Under the pieces are notes generated by a model that made no database searches, was not told the DNA's origin, and saw nothing but the letters and a program-made list of their open reading frames with translations. The position numbers and the translations under genes are program-made. Below, one piece after another: positions 9,570-19,300 of a DNA stretch of 64,000 nucleotides. Source of the stretch: Sulfurimicrobium sp. (GTDB lineage: Bacteria > Pseudomonadota > Gammaproteobacteria > Burkholderiales > Sulfuricellaceae); the NCBI GenBank assembly GCA_030652035.1, contig JAUSBJ010000010.1, forward strand, positions 104,280 to 168,279. Reading direction: 5' to 3'. Position 1 is the first letter of the stretch. Every line of letters starts with the position of its first letter.

Positions 9570-9719
9570 CCGCAAAGGACGCGAAGGTTCGCAAGGTAAA
9601 ACAAGGGGTTAATAAATTGCAGCCACTCACCCATTGGATGGACAGCTCAAGCCACCCCAAGCCCTTGAATTCCTTTGCGCTCCTTCGCGTCCCTTGTGCC
9701 CTTTAGGGTATTTGCGGTT
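9570..9719. repeat. Inverted pair of about 9-bp-period repeats
   Basis: The left part (9570-9597) reads CGCAAAGGA, CGCGAAGGT, TCGCAAGG, a period of about 9 bp. The right part (9671-9719) carries the same units inverted. The element lies between the convergent comF and mshN genes and has relatives at 30612-30687, 41363-41441 and 49475-49589. No gene is visible in 9522-9736. Confidence 0.7.
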
Positions 9720-9736
9720 CAACTGCTTTTTCTAGG

Positions 9737-10810
9737 TTATTGCAAAGCTTTCAGCCTCTGCTCAGCGAAAGCCTGCAATTCCGGTGACAGCGATCCGCTC
9801 TGGCGGGCATGGCGGAAGATCTCGGCTGCCTTGGCGGTCTGTCCGTCCGCCTGCAGCGAGATGCCCAGTCCCAGTAGCCATGGGCCCATGCCAGGATTGG
9901 AACGCAGCGCGGCAAGGTAATGATCGATGGCTTCCTTGTGGCGCTCGCTGCGCTGCAACAGGGCGGCCAGGAAGCCATGGTATTCCGCATTTTCACCGGC
10001 TGGAGGGTTGCGCTGCAGGGTTGTCAGGGCGGCTGCCACGTTGCCCCTTTCCACCTGAACCCGCGCCAGTGTCGTGGCGTACCCGGTATTTCCTTGCTGC
10101 AGCTCCAGCCCTTGCTGCAGCACTTGCTCGGCGCGCTCCAGACGTCGCGACTCCACCAGCAACGCAGCCAGTGCCTGCCGCGCGGCCGCATGGCGCGGTT
10201 CGAATTGCAGCGCCTGGCGCAAGTTTTCTTCCGCCTCGCCCATACGCCCCTGCTGCAGGTTGGCATATGCCTGGCGATAGGTGTTCTCGGCACGCTGTTG
10301 CGGGGTGAGCTGGCGGATTTCCTTGTTGATGCCTGCGGGCTGGGGCGATTCAATAGTCACAGCCTGCTTTTTGATTTCCGCCACGGCAGGCTGAGGGTTT
10401 TCCTGCACAGTGGGTGGGATGTCTTCCTTTTTTTCTGGCTGGATTGTGGCGGTAGCCGATCTTTCCGTTTCAGGAGCCCCGGGCAGGGTGGAAGGCAAAA
10501 AACTCAGTTCTGGCGCCAGTTGTAGAACGGATGGCGTATAGTCCTGCTGGGCCAGTGGCTTCAGCGCAGCCGTATCCGGCGAGCCTGTTATTGCCGGCAG
10601 CGGGGCCGGCGGGTTGCTTTGATTGGCGGACATGCCATATATCCAGTAGGCGCCGGCCGTGGTCACTGCCAGGAGAAGTGAGAGCCAGCCCCCCCAGCGC
10701 ACAAACGATGGCCCATCCGTCTTCGGCACCGCGCGCACCTGGGCTGCGGTAGTGTTGCCATCGGCCTTGCGCTGCTCGAGATCCTGCAGCATTTGATTGA
10801 TCAGACTCAT
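9737..10810 (-). CDS. mshN: MSHA biogenesis protein MshN (TPR protein)
   Basis: The 357-residue protein begins MSLINQMLQDLEQRKAD, the usual MshN start. It has one membrane helix near residue 45, a proline/glutamine-rich linker, and a C-terminal half of tetratricopeptide repeats such as AYANLQQGRMGEAEENLRQAL. MshN is thought to act in the periplasm in assembly of the MSHA pilus. The ATG at 10810 has AAGGA upstream; the longer frame to 10858 overlaps mshM and is unlikely. It is the last gene of the cluster on this strand. Confidence 0.85.
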   Translation of the reverse strand: MSLINQMLQDLEQRKADGNTTAAQVRAVPKTDGPSFVRWGGWLSLLLAVTTAGAYWIYGMSANQSNPPAPLPAITGSPDTAALKPLAQQDYTPSVLQLAPELSFLPSTLPGAPETERSATATIQPEKKEDIPPTVQENPQPAVAEIKKQAVTIESPQPAGINKEIRQLTPQQRAENTYRQAYANLQQGRMGEAEENLRQALQFEPRHAAARQALAALLVESRRLERAEQVLQQGLELQQGNTGYATTLARVQVERGNVAAALTTLQRNPPAGENAEYHGFLAALLQRSERHKEAIDHYLAALRSNPGMGPWLLGLGISLQADGQTAKAAEIFRHARQSGSLSPELQAFAEQRLKALQ

Positions 10811-10821
10811 CCTGTTTTTCC

Positions 10822-11679
10822 TTATTTCCGGCCAACCCGCCCGGGTACGAACCGCCACCAGCCCAAGCGGCGGGCTGCGGGTGTATCCGCCACGGCTGCT
10901 CGGATATGCCGCGCTTCCACCTGGTTCATTCCCTGCCCATAGGCCAGCAGCAACGCCTTGTGAGCAAGAATGTTGACCAGCCTTGGCACGCCGCCGCTGG
11001 CACGGTAAAGCTGACCAAACGCGCTTTGCGTAAAGAGTTTACCGCCTGCATATCCCGCAATGGCAAGCCGGTGCGCCACGTAGGCTTCGAGTTCCGCGCG
11101 GCCAAGCTCGCCCAGGCGATAGTGAAAACTGATGCGCTGTTTGAGTTGGCGTATCGACGCTTGATCCAGCTTGTCGTCCAGTTCCGGTTGTCCGAAAAGG
11201 ACGATTTGCAACAGTTTGCGCTTCTCGGTTTCGAGATTGGTGAGCAGACGCAGGGCTTCCAACGTCTCCAGCGGCATCGCCTGGGCTTCATCCAGGCACA
11301 GCACCACGCGTTTGCCTTCGCGCGCAAAATTCATTAGACCCATCGTCAATGCCTTGAGCAGGTGGTGCTGGTCGGCCATGGCATCCACGGCGATGTGGAG
11401 ATCGTCCGCCACCGCCATCAGCAGGGTGCGGGGTTCCAGGTACGGATTGGGGATATAGGCGGTGACGAAATCGCCGCCCAGACTGGCCAGGAATTTGCGG
11501 CACAGCAGGGTTTTCCCCGTTCCCACTTCACCTGTGATCTTGATGAAACCCTCACCGGTGCGGACGGCTACCAGCAGGGTATTGAGCGCTTCCTGATAGC
11601 TGGAGAAAGCGAAAAAGAAACTGGTGTCGGGTGTAATGCCAAACGGTGGCTCGCGAAAGCCGAAATGCGCCTGATACAT
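10822..11679 (-). CDS. mshM: MSHA biogenesis ATPase MshM (ExeA-like AAA)
   Basis: A 285-residue AAA ATPase of the ExeA/GspA family, starting MYQAHFGFREPPFGITPD. Walker A is GEVGTGKT (residues 50-57) and Walker B is VVLCLDEAQ (around D130, E131). In related systems this ATPase helps insert or multimerise the secretin in the cell wall, which fits its place 18 bp after mshL. It is followed by mshN after about 11 bp. Confidence 0.9.
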   Translation of the reverse strand: MYQAHFGFREPPFGITPDTSFFFAFSSYQEALNTLLVAVRTGEGFIKITGEVGTGKTLLCRKFLASLGGDFVTAYIPNPYLEPRTLLMAVADDLHIAVDAMADQHHLLKALTMGLMNFAREGKRVVLCLDEAQAMPLETLEALRLLTNLETEKRKLLQIVLFGQPELDDKLDQASIRQLKQRISFHYRLGELGRAELEAYVAHRLAIAGYAGGKLFTQSAFGQLYRASGGVPRLVNILAHKALLLAYGQGMNQVEARHIRAAVADTPAARRLGWWRFVPGRVGRK

Positions 11680-11697
11680 GTCAGGCGCGGCGTGCCG

Positions 11698-13557
11698 TCA
11701 TTTCCCGGCCCCGCTGGCGGCGGTCTCCGCCTGTTCGCCGGCGGAAGTGCGGTTCATGCCCTGAATGCGGCGCTGGCTGTCCAGAATATCCTGCTGCCAG
11801 TTGGCGTCACTCTGGATGACCGTTGGTTTGAGCAGGATCACCAATTCACGCTTTACTGTGGCACGGCGGGTATTGCGGAACAGGTTGCCCAGCACCGGCA
11901 CATCGCCGGCGCCCGGCACTTGGGAACGGTCATCATTGGTTGACTGCTTCATCAGGCCGCCAATGGCGATAATCTGGCCATCCTGGGCACGCACGATGCT
12001 GTCGGTCTCGGAAATGTTGCTCGAGGCCAGCGGCAGGTTGATCGAGCCTGCCGATCCGAGGTCAACCAACTTGTTTACCGTCGTCACCTTGCTGACCGAA
12101 GGATGGATGTGCAGGGTGATGTTATTGTTTTCATCGATCTGCGGCGTCACGTCCAGCGCGATGCCGGAGAAAAAGGGCTGCAATGTCACGGAAGGCGTAG
12201 TCGTGGTCGAGGTGCCGGTAGTCGTGGTGGTGCTGACATTGGTCACGAAAAATTCGTCCGTGCCTACTTTAAGTACCGCCTTCTGGTTGTTCAGCGTCGC
12301 GATGCGCGGGCTGGAAAGCACCTGCACATTGCCCTGAGTCTGCAAGAACTCCAGCAGGGAGGCAAAATTCTGGTTTGCAATGGCAAAGCCAAATACACCG
12401 CCGGCGACGGTCAAAAGTGGATTGACGTTGATGCCGTCCAGGGTTGAATTGGCTTCTGCGCCATTGGTGCCCAAAACCGAGGTGGTCAACTGCACTCCGG
12501 TGTTGTTTCCGGAATTGGTGACAAAACCACCGGAAGAACGGCCCAACGCAACCGAGGTTCGACCGAGGTTGGCAATGCCTGCCCAGTTCACCCCCGCCTG
12601 AAAGCCATCGCTCAGTTCGACTTCAAGAATCTTGGCTTCCAGCATCACCTGGCGCTCAACGGACAGCTGGGATGCATTCAGGAATGTCGATACATCGCGC
12701 TGTTCGGCCGGCATTGCACGCACCAGCACGACGCCGGATTGAGGATTGACGACCACGCTTCGGCCACCTTGACAGCCATCAACGCCCTGGCCGGAAACGG
12801 TCTCCACATTCCGCAGCGCGGCGGCGCCCCCCGCCATTCCCGGCTGGGAAGCCCCGCCGCTCATCGAACGGGTCGGCATCTTGCAGCCAATTACGGTACG
12901 CACCGAATCCTCCAGGTCGCCCCAGAAATCATTGCGCGTCGAGGTATATATATTGCTGCTGTCCCGCGCGGAGGAGGCGCTGCTGCTGGTGGAAGAGGTC
13001 ATTCCTGTTGCGGAAGTGCCGGAGGTGGGCTGTGGGCTGGTCATAGAGCCGGAATGTACCCGTGTATCGGACCCGCCGACCCTTCGGCCAACCAGGTAAT
13101 TGACCTTGTAAATACGGGTCTGCATGGCCAGCGGCTGGATGTAAATGCGCGTGCCGTCCACTTTGTACTCGTAACCGTAGATCTCACGCACGGCGTCAAG
13201 CGCCTCGAAGACGGTAACATCCTTCAGGTTGACCGAGATCGAGCCTGCCACGTCGGGGTGCACCAGCATGCTGAAACGCGTGCCGTTCACAATCCCCATG
13301 AACACCTGGCTGGCGGGCGCATTATTGACGACCAGATCAAACTTCTGCTCCAGCGGCTTGCCCCCCGCGCGCGGCATCTCGAGCTTAAGCGGCGGCAGCA
13401 AGGCAGCCCCCAGGGCTTCATTCTGAACCGCCTTGGCTCTATCCTGACTCGCCCTGGTCAACTCCGCGTTGACTTGATTGAGCGTTGCATCATGCCTTGC
13501 CTGCGACGCGCAGCCAGACAAGACCAGGATTAAGAGTCCGAAATATACTTTCCGCAT
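11698..13557 (-). CDS. mshL: MSHA secretin MshL (PilQ/PulD family lipoprotein)
   Basis: The 619-residue protein starts with a lipoprotein signal peptide (lipobox LSGC at about residues 13-16). It continues with a secretin N-domain (SISVNLKDVTVFEALDAVREIYGYEY), a serine-rich low-complexity stretch around residues 165-200, and the secretin core ending in PVLGNLFRNTRRATVKRELVILLKPTVI. It forms the outer-membrane channel through which the pilus passes. Its ATG overlaps the mshK stop (TAATG). Confidence 0.94.
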   Translation of the reverse strand: MRKVYFGLLILVLSGCASQARHDATLNQVNAELTRASQDRAKAVQNEALGAALLPPLKLEMPRAGGKPLEQKFDLVVNNAPASQVFMGIVNGTRFSMLVHPDVAGSISVNLKDVTVFEALDAVREIYGYEYKVDGTRIYIQPLAMQTRIYKVNYLVGRRVGGSDTRVHSGSMTSPQPTSGTSATGMTSSTSSSASSARDSSNIYTSTRNDFWGDLEDSVRTVIGCKMPTRSMSGGASQPGMAGGAAALRNVETVSGQGVDGCQGGRSVVVNPQSGVVLVRAMPAEQRDVSTFLNASQLSVERQVMLEAKILEVELSDGFQAGVNWAGIANLGRTSVALGRSSGGFVTNSGNNTGVQLTTSVLGTNGAEANSTLDGINVNPLLTVAGGVFGFAIANQNFASLLEFLQTQGNVQVLSSPRIATLNNQKAVLKVGTDEFFVTNVSTTTTTGTSTTTTPSVTLQPFFSGIALDVTPQIDENNNITLHIHPSVSKVTTVNKLVDLGSAGSINLPLASSNISETDSIVRAQDGQIIAIGGLMKQSTNDDRSQVPGAGDVPVLGNLFRNTRRATVKRELVILLKPTVIQSDANWQQDILDSQRRIQGMNRTSAGEQAETAASGAGK

Positions 13558-14000
13558 TACGATGCCTTTTGTTCAGGGTTGCGTTTTGACTTGCTCTTGC
13601 CACGCTTCAGGGTTTCTTCCTGTGTAGGACTGGCGAATATTTTCTCCACTCCGGGGAAGAGTTTGAGCGTTTGCCGGCCTTCAGGCCCGAGGAGAATCAC
13701 CTCTCCCTCGCTTATCTTGATCAGTTTGCTGTCGCCAAAACGCGCCCCCTCAGCCAGCAGTTGGCCGCTGATCACGGCTGCCCGGTGGCCCGGACGGAGC
13801 ATGACCGATTGCAGCACCGGCCCACTCGCCACCGCAGCGACATCACCGCTCAGCCCCGCCTCGGCGGGCGGGCGCGTGGGGTCGGGCAGGATTTCGGCGG
13901 CCAGGGCGAATTTTAAAGGCAAAAGGCCATAGGCGCAGAAAACAAATAGTGGTATTGCAAGACCCCTCACTCGTTTTGTCTTTTGATCCGCCTTGATCAT
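13557..14000 (-). CDS. mshK: MSHA biogenesis protein MshK
   Basis: A 147-residue protein with an N-terminal hydrophobic segment (LAIPLFVFCAYGLLPLKFALA) followed by ILPDPTRPP, the hallmark of MshK and of the PilP/GspC-like periplasmic linker proteins. The start at 14000 (MIKADQKTKR) overlaps the mshJ stop codon; the frame is open to 14108 but that part lies within mshJ. MshK probably links the inner-membrane platform to the MshL secretin. Confidence 0.82.
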   Translation of the reverse strand: MIKADQKTKRVRGLAIPLFVFCAYGLLPLKFALAAEILPDPTRPPAEAGLSGDVAAVASGPVLQSVMLRPGHRAAVISGQLLAEGARFGDSKLIKISEGEVILLGPEGRQTLKLFPGVEKIFASPTQEETLKRGKSKSKRNPEQKAS

Positions 14001-14692
14001 ATCGCCATCCATGTCTTGTCCATGCTCAAGGTATACAGCGTAATCGTCAGCGTGACGAGGGGATATTCTTCCACCCGCATTTCTGCCTTGCCCCAGATCA
14101 TCTGCCACGGCAGTTTTTCCATGGTATCGAGGTACTGCGTCAGTTCGGCATAACTGCCGGATATGACAATCTCGACACCGTGCTTGAAAATTGCCGGAGC
14201 CGCCGATTTCTTTTCTTCAGAACCGGGCTGAGTGGTTTTTGGGGCAGCGCTTTCGGCCGCCACCTCCAGTACGCCACTGGCTGGCAAGGTCTTGAGTGAT
14301 ACAAGTTTCAAATGACGGTTCTGTGTCAGGATATTTTCCAGCAACTGTGCCATCTTTTCTGGCGGTACCAGATTCTGTTGCACGCCTTGCAAGGCAGCGC
14401 GGCTTTGTTCCAGTTTCTGGTTCAGCGCTGCCAGTCTGATCCGGGCCGGCGCATCGGGGTCGACCTGGGCACCACCTTGAATATTCGTGATCTGGGCCTG
14501 CAATTGCTGTATTTGTGTCTGCTGTTGATTCGCATCCAGAGTCAGGCGCTTCTTTTTAGCCGCCACCGGGTCCAGTAACAGGGCGCTGATAAGGCTCCAT
14601 GCCACAGCCAGCGCCATGACAAAAATCAGTGCGCGTTCGCGTGGATTACGGGCATTGAGCTGCGCGGCATAGCGTTCCCAGTATCGTTTCAT
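13997..14692 (-). CDS. mshJ: MSHA biogenesis protein MshJ (PilO-like)
   Basis: The 231-residue protein has a short cytoplasmic start (MKRYWERYAAQLNARNPRERA), one membrane helix (residues about 22-42), a coiled-coil stretch rich in Gln and Leu (QQQTQIQQLQAQ), and a compact periplasmic domain. This is the PilO/GspM architecture. It pairs with the PilN-like protein encoded just upstream (ATGA overlap) in the inner-membrane alignment complex. Confidence 0.85.
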   Translation of the reverse strand: MKRYWERYAAQLNARNPRERALIFVMALAVAWSLISALLLDPVAAKKKRLTLDANQQQTQIQQLQAQITNIQGGAQVDPDAPARIRLAALNQKLEQSRAALQGVQQNLVPPEKMAQLLENILTQNRHLKLVSLKTLPASGVLEVAAESAAPKTTQPGSEEKKSAAPAIFKHGVEIVISGSYAELTQYLDTMEKLPWQMIWGKAEMRVEEYPLVTLTITLYTLSMDKTWMAI

Positions 14693-15327
14693 TTCGCCCC
14701 CTCCGCGATGCCGGAATGCAGCCTGAATTCAATGTAGTTCGGCACCCTCGCCGGCTTGTCCGGTGTGGCGGGTTCCGCTTTCGGCTGTTGCATTTCCAGG
14801 GCGGCAAAATCACGTCCTTTCGTTGCTTCTTCCCGGTTGAGGCGCTGGACATACGCCGGCACCAGTTCAGGACGCAGCGTGCGCCCACCCAGGAGCATTT
14901 CCTTTCCTGCGCCCTTGATGCCGAACTCCGTGAGCCACAGTCCATTCACGGTTTGGCGCGCAAAAGCGCGCATATAGCCGGAATACCCCTGGGTGTTGCC
15001 CAGGCTGCCGCTATTCAGCACTTCCAGCACCGCTTCCTCGCCTTGGAGTTGTTGCTCCTTTTCCTCAAGCTGTTTTTCCAGCGCGGCATCTTTCTGGCGC
15101 GGCGCATGTTCGGCGGCTACCTTGACCAGCCTGGCCTGCTCCTGAGCCAGACTTGCCGTGCCGGCTTTGATCTGCTGCTCGAGAATCATTGCCTGGCGGT
15201 ACTGGTAGCCATACACGCCTGCCATGACAAGTACCAGCGCTGCCAGTGACTGAATGAGCATGAGCGCGGTAAACCACTCACGCCGCTTGCGGAAAGCAGG
15301 GTTGAAAAGATTGATCTGCTGGCTCAC
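14689..15327 (-). CDS. PilN-like MSHA biogenesis protein (MshI2)
   Basis: The 212-residue protein begins VSQQINLFNPAFRKRREWF, a PilN-type start in which the cytoplasmic NLF peptide binds the PilM-like partner. One membrane helix (about residues 20-42) and a periplasmic coiled coil follow. I chose the GTG at 15327, which overlaps the mshI stop and has GAGGA upstream; the ATG at 15375 would lie inside mshI. The adjacent MshI supplies the actin-like partner. Confidence 0.83.
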   Translation of the reverse strand: MSQQINLFNPAFRKRREWFTALMLIQSLAALVLVMAGVYGYQYRQAMILEQQIKAGTASLAQEQARLVKVAAEHAPRQKDAALEKQLEEKEQQLQGEEAVLEVLNSGSLGNTQGYSGYMRAFARQTVNGLWLTEFGIKGAGKEMLLGGRTLRPELVPAYVQRLNREEATKGRDFAALEMQQPKAEPATPDKPARVPNYIEFRLHSGIAEGAK

Positions 15328-16262
15328 TGGGCCGTATCCTCTGTACGCAATGCAGCACCCAATACCAGAAAGCATCGCATGCGTTGTGCCGGTCCGACCC
15401 CTGAGACCGTTGAGAAATCGAAAATTTCATCCAGGTTAAGGGTGGAAATCGGCAGATACAGATTGGTTGCCAGATAGGCTTCCAAATTGACTTCCGGAGG
15501 CAAGGGAGCGAGTACCAGCTTGTTGATGGTAATAAAACTGAACTGGCGCTCAAAATGATCCATTGAACGTTGTAGCTCCAGTGTGATGCGATCGAAATGC
15601 CGCTGACGCTGCTCGCTATCTTGCTGGTTTAACTGTGAAAGCGGTATATCAATATGGCGCGCTGAATATAGTTCGCCATCGAAAGTGAAAGTCAGCAGTC
15701 CGCCATGCTCGTCGAAGGACAGCAAGGCCATGCCGCGCCCCTTGTCTTCCAGCAGACTGGCAATATTGCGCTGCGCCAGTTCGGGAATGTCAATCACGGA
15801 AACCGGCAATCTGGCCACATCGAAATCCGCCATGCGCTTCTTGATCACCATATTGCGCGCTGCCACGGCATAGAGCGAGCGGTTGCGCGACTGTGCGCTC
15901 TTGTCGGCGGGGATGTCGAGTACATCCACTGTGGCGTCGTCCACGGCAAAATCCACCATATCCTTGATGCGCCAGCGCACCGCCGTTTTCAGTTCGGCAG
16001 CCGGAACATTGGGCGCCTCGACTACCAGCATCTGGTATTCATCGGAATTCAGTAGAAAACTGCCTTTGTAGCGGTCGAGATGGTGTGCCTTGAGCAGTTT
16101 TTCCAGAACAGGCGCCTCCACTGCCTTCGCCGGGGAAGTGGCGCAAAATGTCACCAGCGGCTTGCTGTCCGTCACCTGGCGCACGTGGGCCATGCTTACC
16201 CCCTCAGGGGTGAACTGCATGGCCATCCAGCCGGGTTCCGGTTTTTTAGTAAAAAATGGCAT
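15324..16262 (-). CDS. mshI: MSHA biogenesis protein MshI (PilM-like)
   Basis: The 312-residue protein resembles PilM/GspL-cytoplasmic actin-fold proteins. It has no membrane helix and contains TAVRWRIKDMVDFAVDDATVDVLDIP and DRITLELQRSMDHFERQFS. It should sit on the cytoplasmic face and bind the PilN-like protein encoded next. It is the first gene of the I-I2-J-K-L-M-N block, and a promoter-like sequence lies in the 79-bp gap before it. Confidence 0.86.
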   Translation of the reverse strand: MPFFTKKPEPGWMAMQFTPEGVSMAHVRQVTDSKPLVTFCATSPAKAVEAPVLEKLLKAHHLDRYKGSFLLNSDEYQMLVVEAPNVPAAELKTAVRWRIKDMVDFAVDDATVDVLDIPADKSAQSRNRSLYAVAARNMVIKKRMADFDVARLPVSVIDIPELAQRNIASLLEDKGRGMALLSFDEHGGLLTFTFDGELYSARHIDIPLSQLNQQDSEQRQRHFDRITLELQRSMDHFERQFSFITINKLVLAPLPPEVNLEAYLATNLYLPISTLNLDEIFDFSTVSGVGPAQRMRCFLVLGAALRTEDTAQ

Positions 16263-16313
16263 TAAGTGGGCCGATCAGATAATCTGCTCGAAGTTAAATG
16301 AATAAGTTGTTGT

Positions 16314-16319
16314 TGTCAA
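16314..16319 (-). promoter_or_regulatory. Possible promoter of the mshI-N block (-35 element)
   Basis: The gap between mshQ and mshI holds a perfect -35 hexamer TTGACA on the minus strand. The best -10 candidates 15-17 bp downstream (TAACTT or TTTAAC) are poor. It may give the second half of the pilus cluster its own promoter. Confidence 0.35.
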
Positions 16320-16341
16320 TTGTATATTTCCCGTGAGTCGA

Positions 16342-19300
16342 CTAATAATTCTCGCGCATATAGATGATCGGACTTTTCCTCGCGGCATTGATCCCGAATG
16401 TCACTCGCGCAGTTGGGTTCACATCCCCGGCTCCTTTCCAGTTGAATTGCAGCCATGTCGGCACTGTTGCCGTGAGATTCAGCGCGCCTGAATTGCCCAA
16501 GCCAGGCGCCTTGAGCCACAGGCGAAAATCCGCAGCAGAGGGTGGGGAAGAAAAGCATTTGGGCGCAATACACGCCGCTGCACAACCGATACCGCTCAGG
16601 CCCGGATTGCCGCTGTCCAGCACGCAGGTTTCCCCGGGCAGCAGGCCGTCCGCGGCGGTGACGTCAGCCAACGCGAGGGTGATGCCGGTGGTGCAGGTAT
16701 CACCCGGATTTTTAACCCAGCTGCCATTCCAGTATTCGACGTAAAGAGGTACTGGCAAATCGAGCAATTCAGAGCCGTGAGCATTGGAAAGATTGGCTCG
16801 ACCGCTGCGTATGGCCGCGGCTCCTTCGCTGCCCGTCGCTGAAGATGCAGCATCGGTGTCGGTAGCACGGATCCGCACCGTAGTCGGAGGAGTCTGGCGA
16901 TTGGTAAATACGTAGGATGGCGTATTCACTTGGGCTACCCCTTTATTCATCACGGTAAAATCACTGGCCGCGATGATGGCAGGCGGCTGCGCGGGGAACA
17001 GACTGCCGGGTCCTGGATTGGCCGCTGCCCCGGCGCTATTCCAGGCAGAAAGCGTCACTGCACGCGAAAAACCTGTTGCAGTATTGTAATTCAACGTGGT
17101 GTTTCCGCTCCCACTCTTTGCTGTCGCCTTGACGGTAAATGGCTGCCCGGCGTACGTGAATCCGCCGCTTGCACAGCTTTGTGTCACTTCTGTATCAAAA
17201 TGATCCGGAATGAAGCGGCCAATATTCCCGCTGGTCGTGCCTGTCACATCGCCCCCACCCAGATAGCTTCCGTCCTTGATCATCGGCGTCAAAGTCAGAA
17301 TACCCACTTCATCCCATGTGAATGCGGTTCCTGTTGCCACCCCTGCGCTGAATGCCGAGAAATCACCCAGCACATCAGGAGGCGCTACCATTCCCGCGAC
17401 AACATTGGCCGGGCTGAGCTTGATGCTCTCAGGCACTTTTTCCTTGCCGAAATTGGGCGCGACAGCCCCCGTTGCTGTCAGTGCCTTGACGGTCGCGGAA
17501 AAGGCTTCACCAGCACGAACGAAAGTCGCCGCATCTGCCGCTACGCTGGCACAGGTCACCGCGGTCGGAGGCGTTGTTGAATCGGCACACCGCCCGGCCG
17601 GATTGGCAGTGGGCTTGATTTCCGTCAGCACGAAACCGGCAGGCTTGACCACGAATGTTCCACTGGTTCCCATCTGACTGTTTGCAGCGGCATTGCGCAT
17701 GAACAACTCGATTTCACCCACATCAGCATAATTGAAGGTAAATGCGCTTGCCACGCTGGGCGATCCGGCTGCAAAAGAGAGGTTGGCGGTCGTGCTCCAG
17801 GTAGAGGGGGTTGCGCCGTTTCCCGTACACAGGGGCAAGGTGGAAGGCGATGCAGCAGTAAACGTGGCCTGAATTCCAGCATTGGCAATCGGATCGTGGC
17901 AGCTCAGGCCAAACTGGAAGCCGATCGTACTGCTTGCGCTCGCGCTCAGCTGGGTCGGGACCCCCGAACCGTTCACGGCCGTGATGTAAATGCCGGTCTT
18001 GTCCTGCCCGGCGATCTGCGGCGACCAGGTGATCAGGCTGCAAACCTGCCCAGACTGACCGATGGCAATGCCATTGACACATGGCCTGTCCGTGAAAACA
18101 TAGCCGGGAACAAAATTCCCCGAAGTGAAGGAAGCGGTATTGTTGCCGGGCACATTGTCATTGACAGTTCCCGACAAGGTCGCAGTGTTGGTCACGCTTC
18201 CGCTCACACTGGCGCCCACGGCGACCGTCAGTACTAGGTCCGGCGCCACGGCGCCACTGATTAACGTGCCGGTCCAGCTACATGTCACAGCCTGTCCAAT
18301 CGCCCCGCACATCCATCCTGTGCCGTTGCCAGATAGAAAACTCAAGCCATTCGGCAAGATGTCCACAATTTGCATGGAGCCGGACAGGGTGCCGGGGCCA
18401 TTGTTGGTGGCTTTCAATGTATAGGTCGTATTCGAGCCCGGCACCAGCGTTCCACCGGTTTTAACAAGCGCAAGATCTGCCGTCGGCAAGGGATTGCCCA
18501 CGCAGACATCGTCAATATGCCAGTAGCTCTTGTCATAACCGCTGCCGGCCAGCTCGCGGAAGCGCAGTCTGAAATTTGCATGCTTGGCATCGGCTGGCAG
18601 CACGTGATTTCCCGAGTAGATCGTTCCTGCTGCGGCCGAACCCAGATAAGTTGCCAGGCCGCTCCACACGCCAGAACTGTTGAAATACTCTACCACCAGA
18701 TTTTCGTTGGTGATTGGATCTGTTGCCGTGGTAGTGCCACTTGTGAGCCAGTACGTGATATTGCCGCTCACACCCGTCATATCAGTCTTGAATGTGGATG
18801 CGGCGACATATCCCCAGCGCATGTCCAGTGCATGGCTTGCAGACTGGTAAGCCATGCTGCCGATTCTGGCATCACCAATATTGGCGCCGCTCGGCATGCC
18901 TTCGGCAGTGATACTCCAGCGTGCCAGTCCGGCTTCAAAATTATCGCAGAAGGCGCCCGCATAGCTGGGGCCTGTTGTTGCGCGAACCACCACGTCATCC
19001 ATGTGCCAGTAATCGTAACCCACGACACCCGGCGCACCGCCAGAACCCGTTTTGCCGCTGCCTGAAGGCTGATAGAAGCGCAGCTTGAAATTCGCATGCA
19101 GCGCATCCGGAGGCAGCTCGATGGTCGGCGTAAAGATTTCCCCGTCACACAGGGCAGCCGACGGGCTGGATGGATATTGCGCCAGGATTTTCCAGGTACC
19201 ATCGCTGGCGAAGTACTGAACCAGATAATTCTCACCTATCGCCTCGGGACACTCGCTGAAGCTATCGTGTCCACGCCGCATCCAGAAGCTGAGTTGTCCT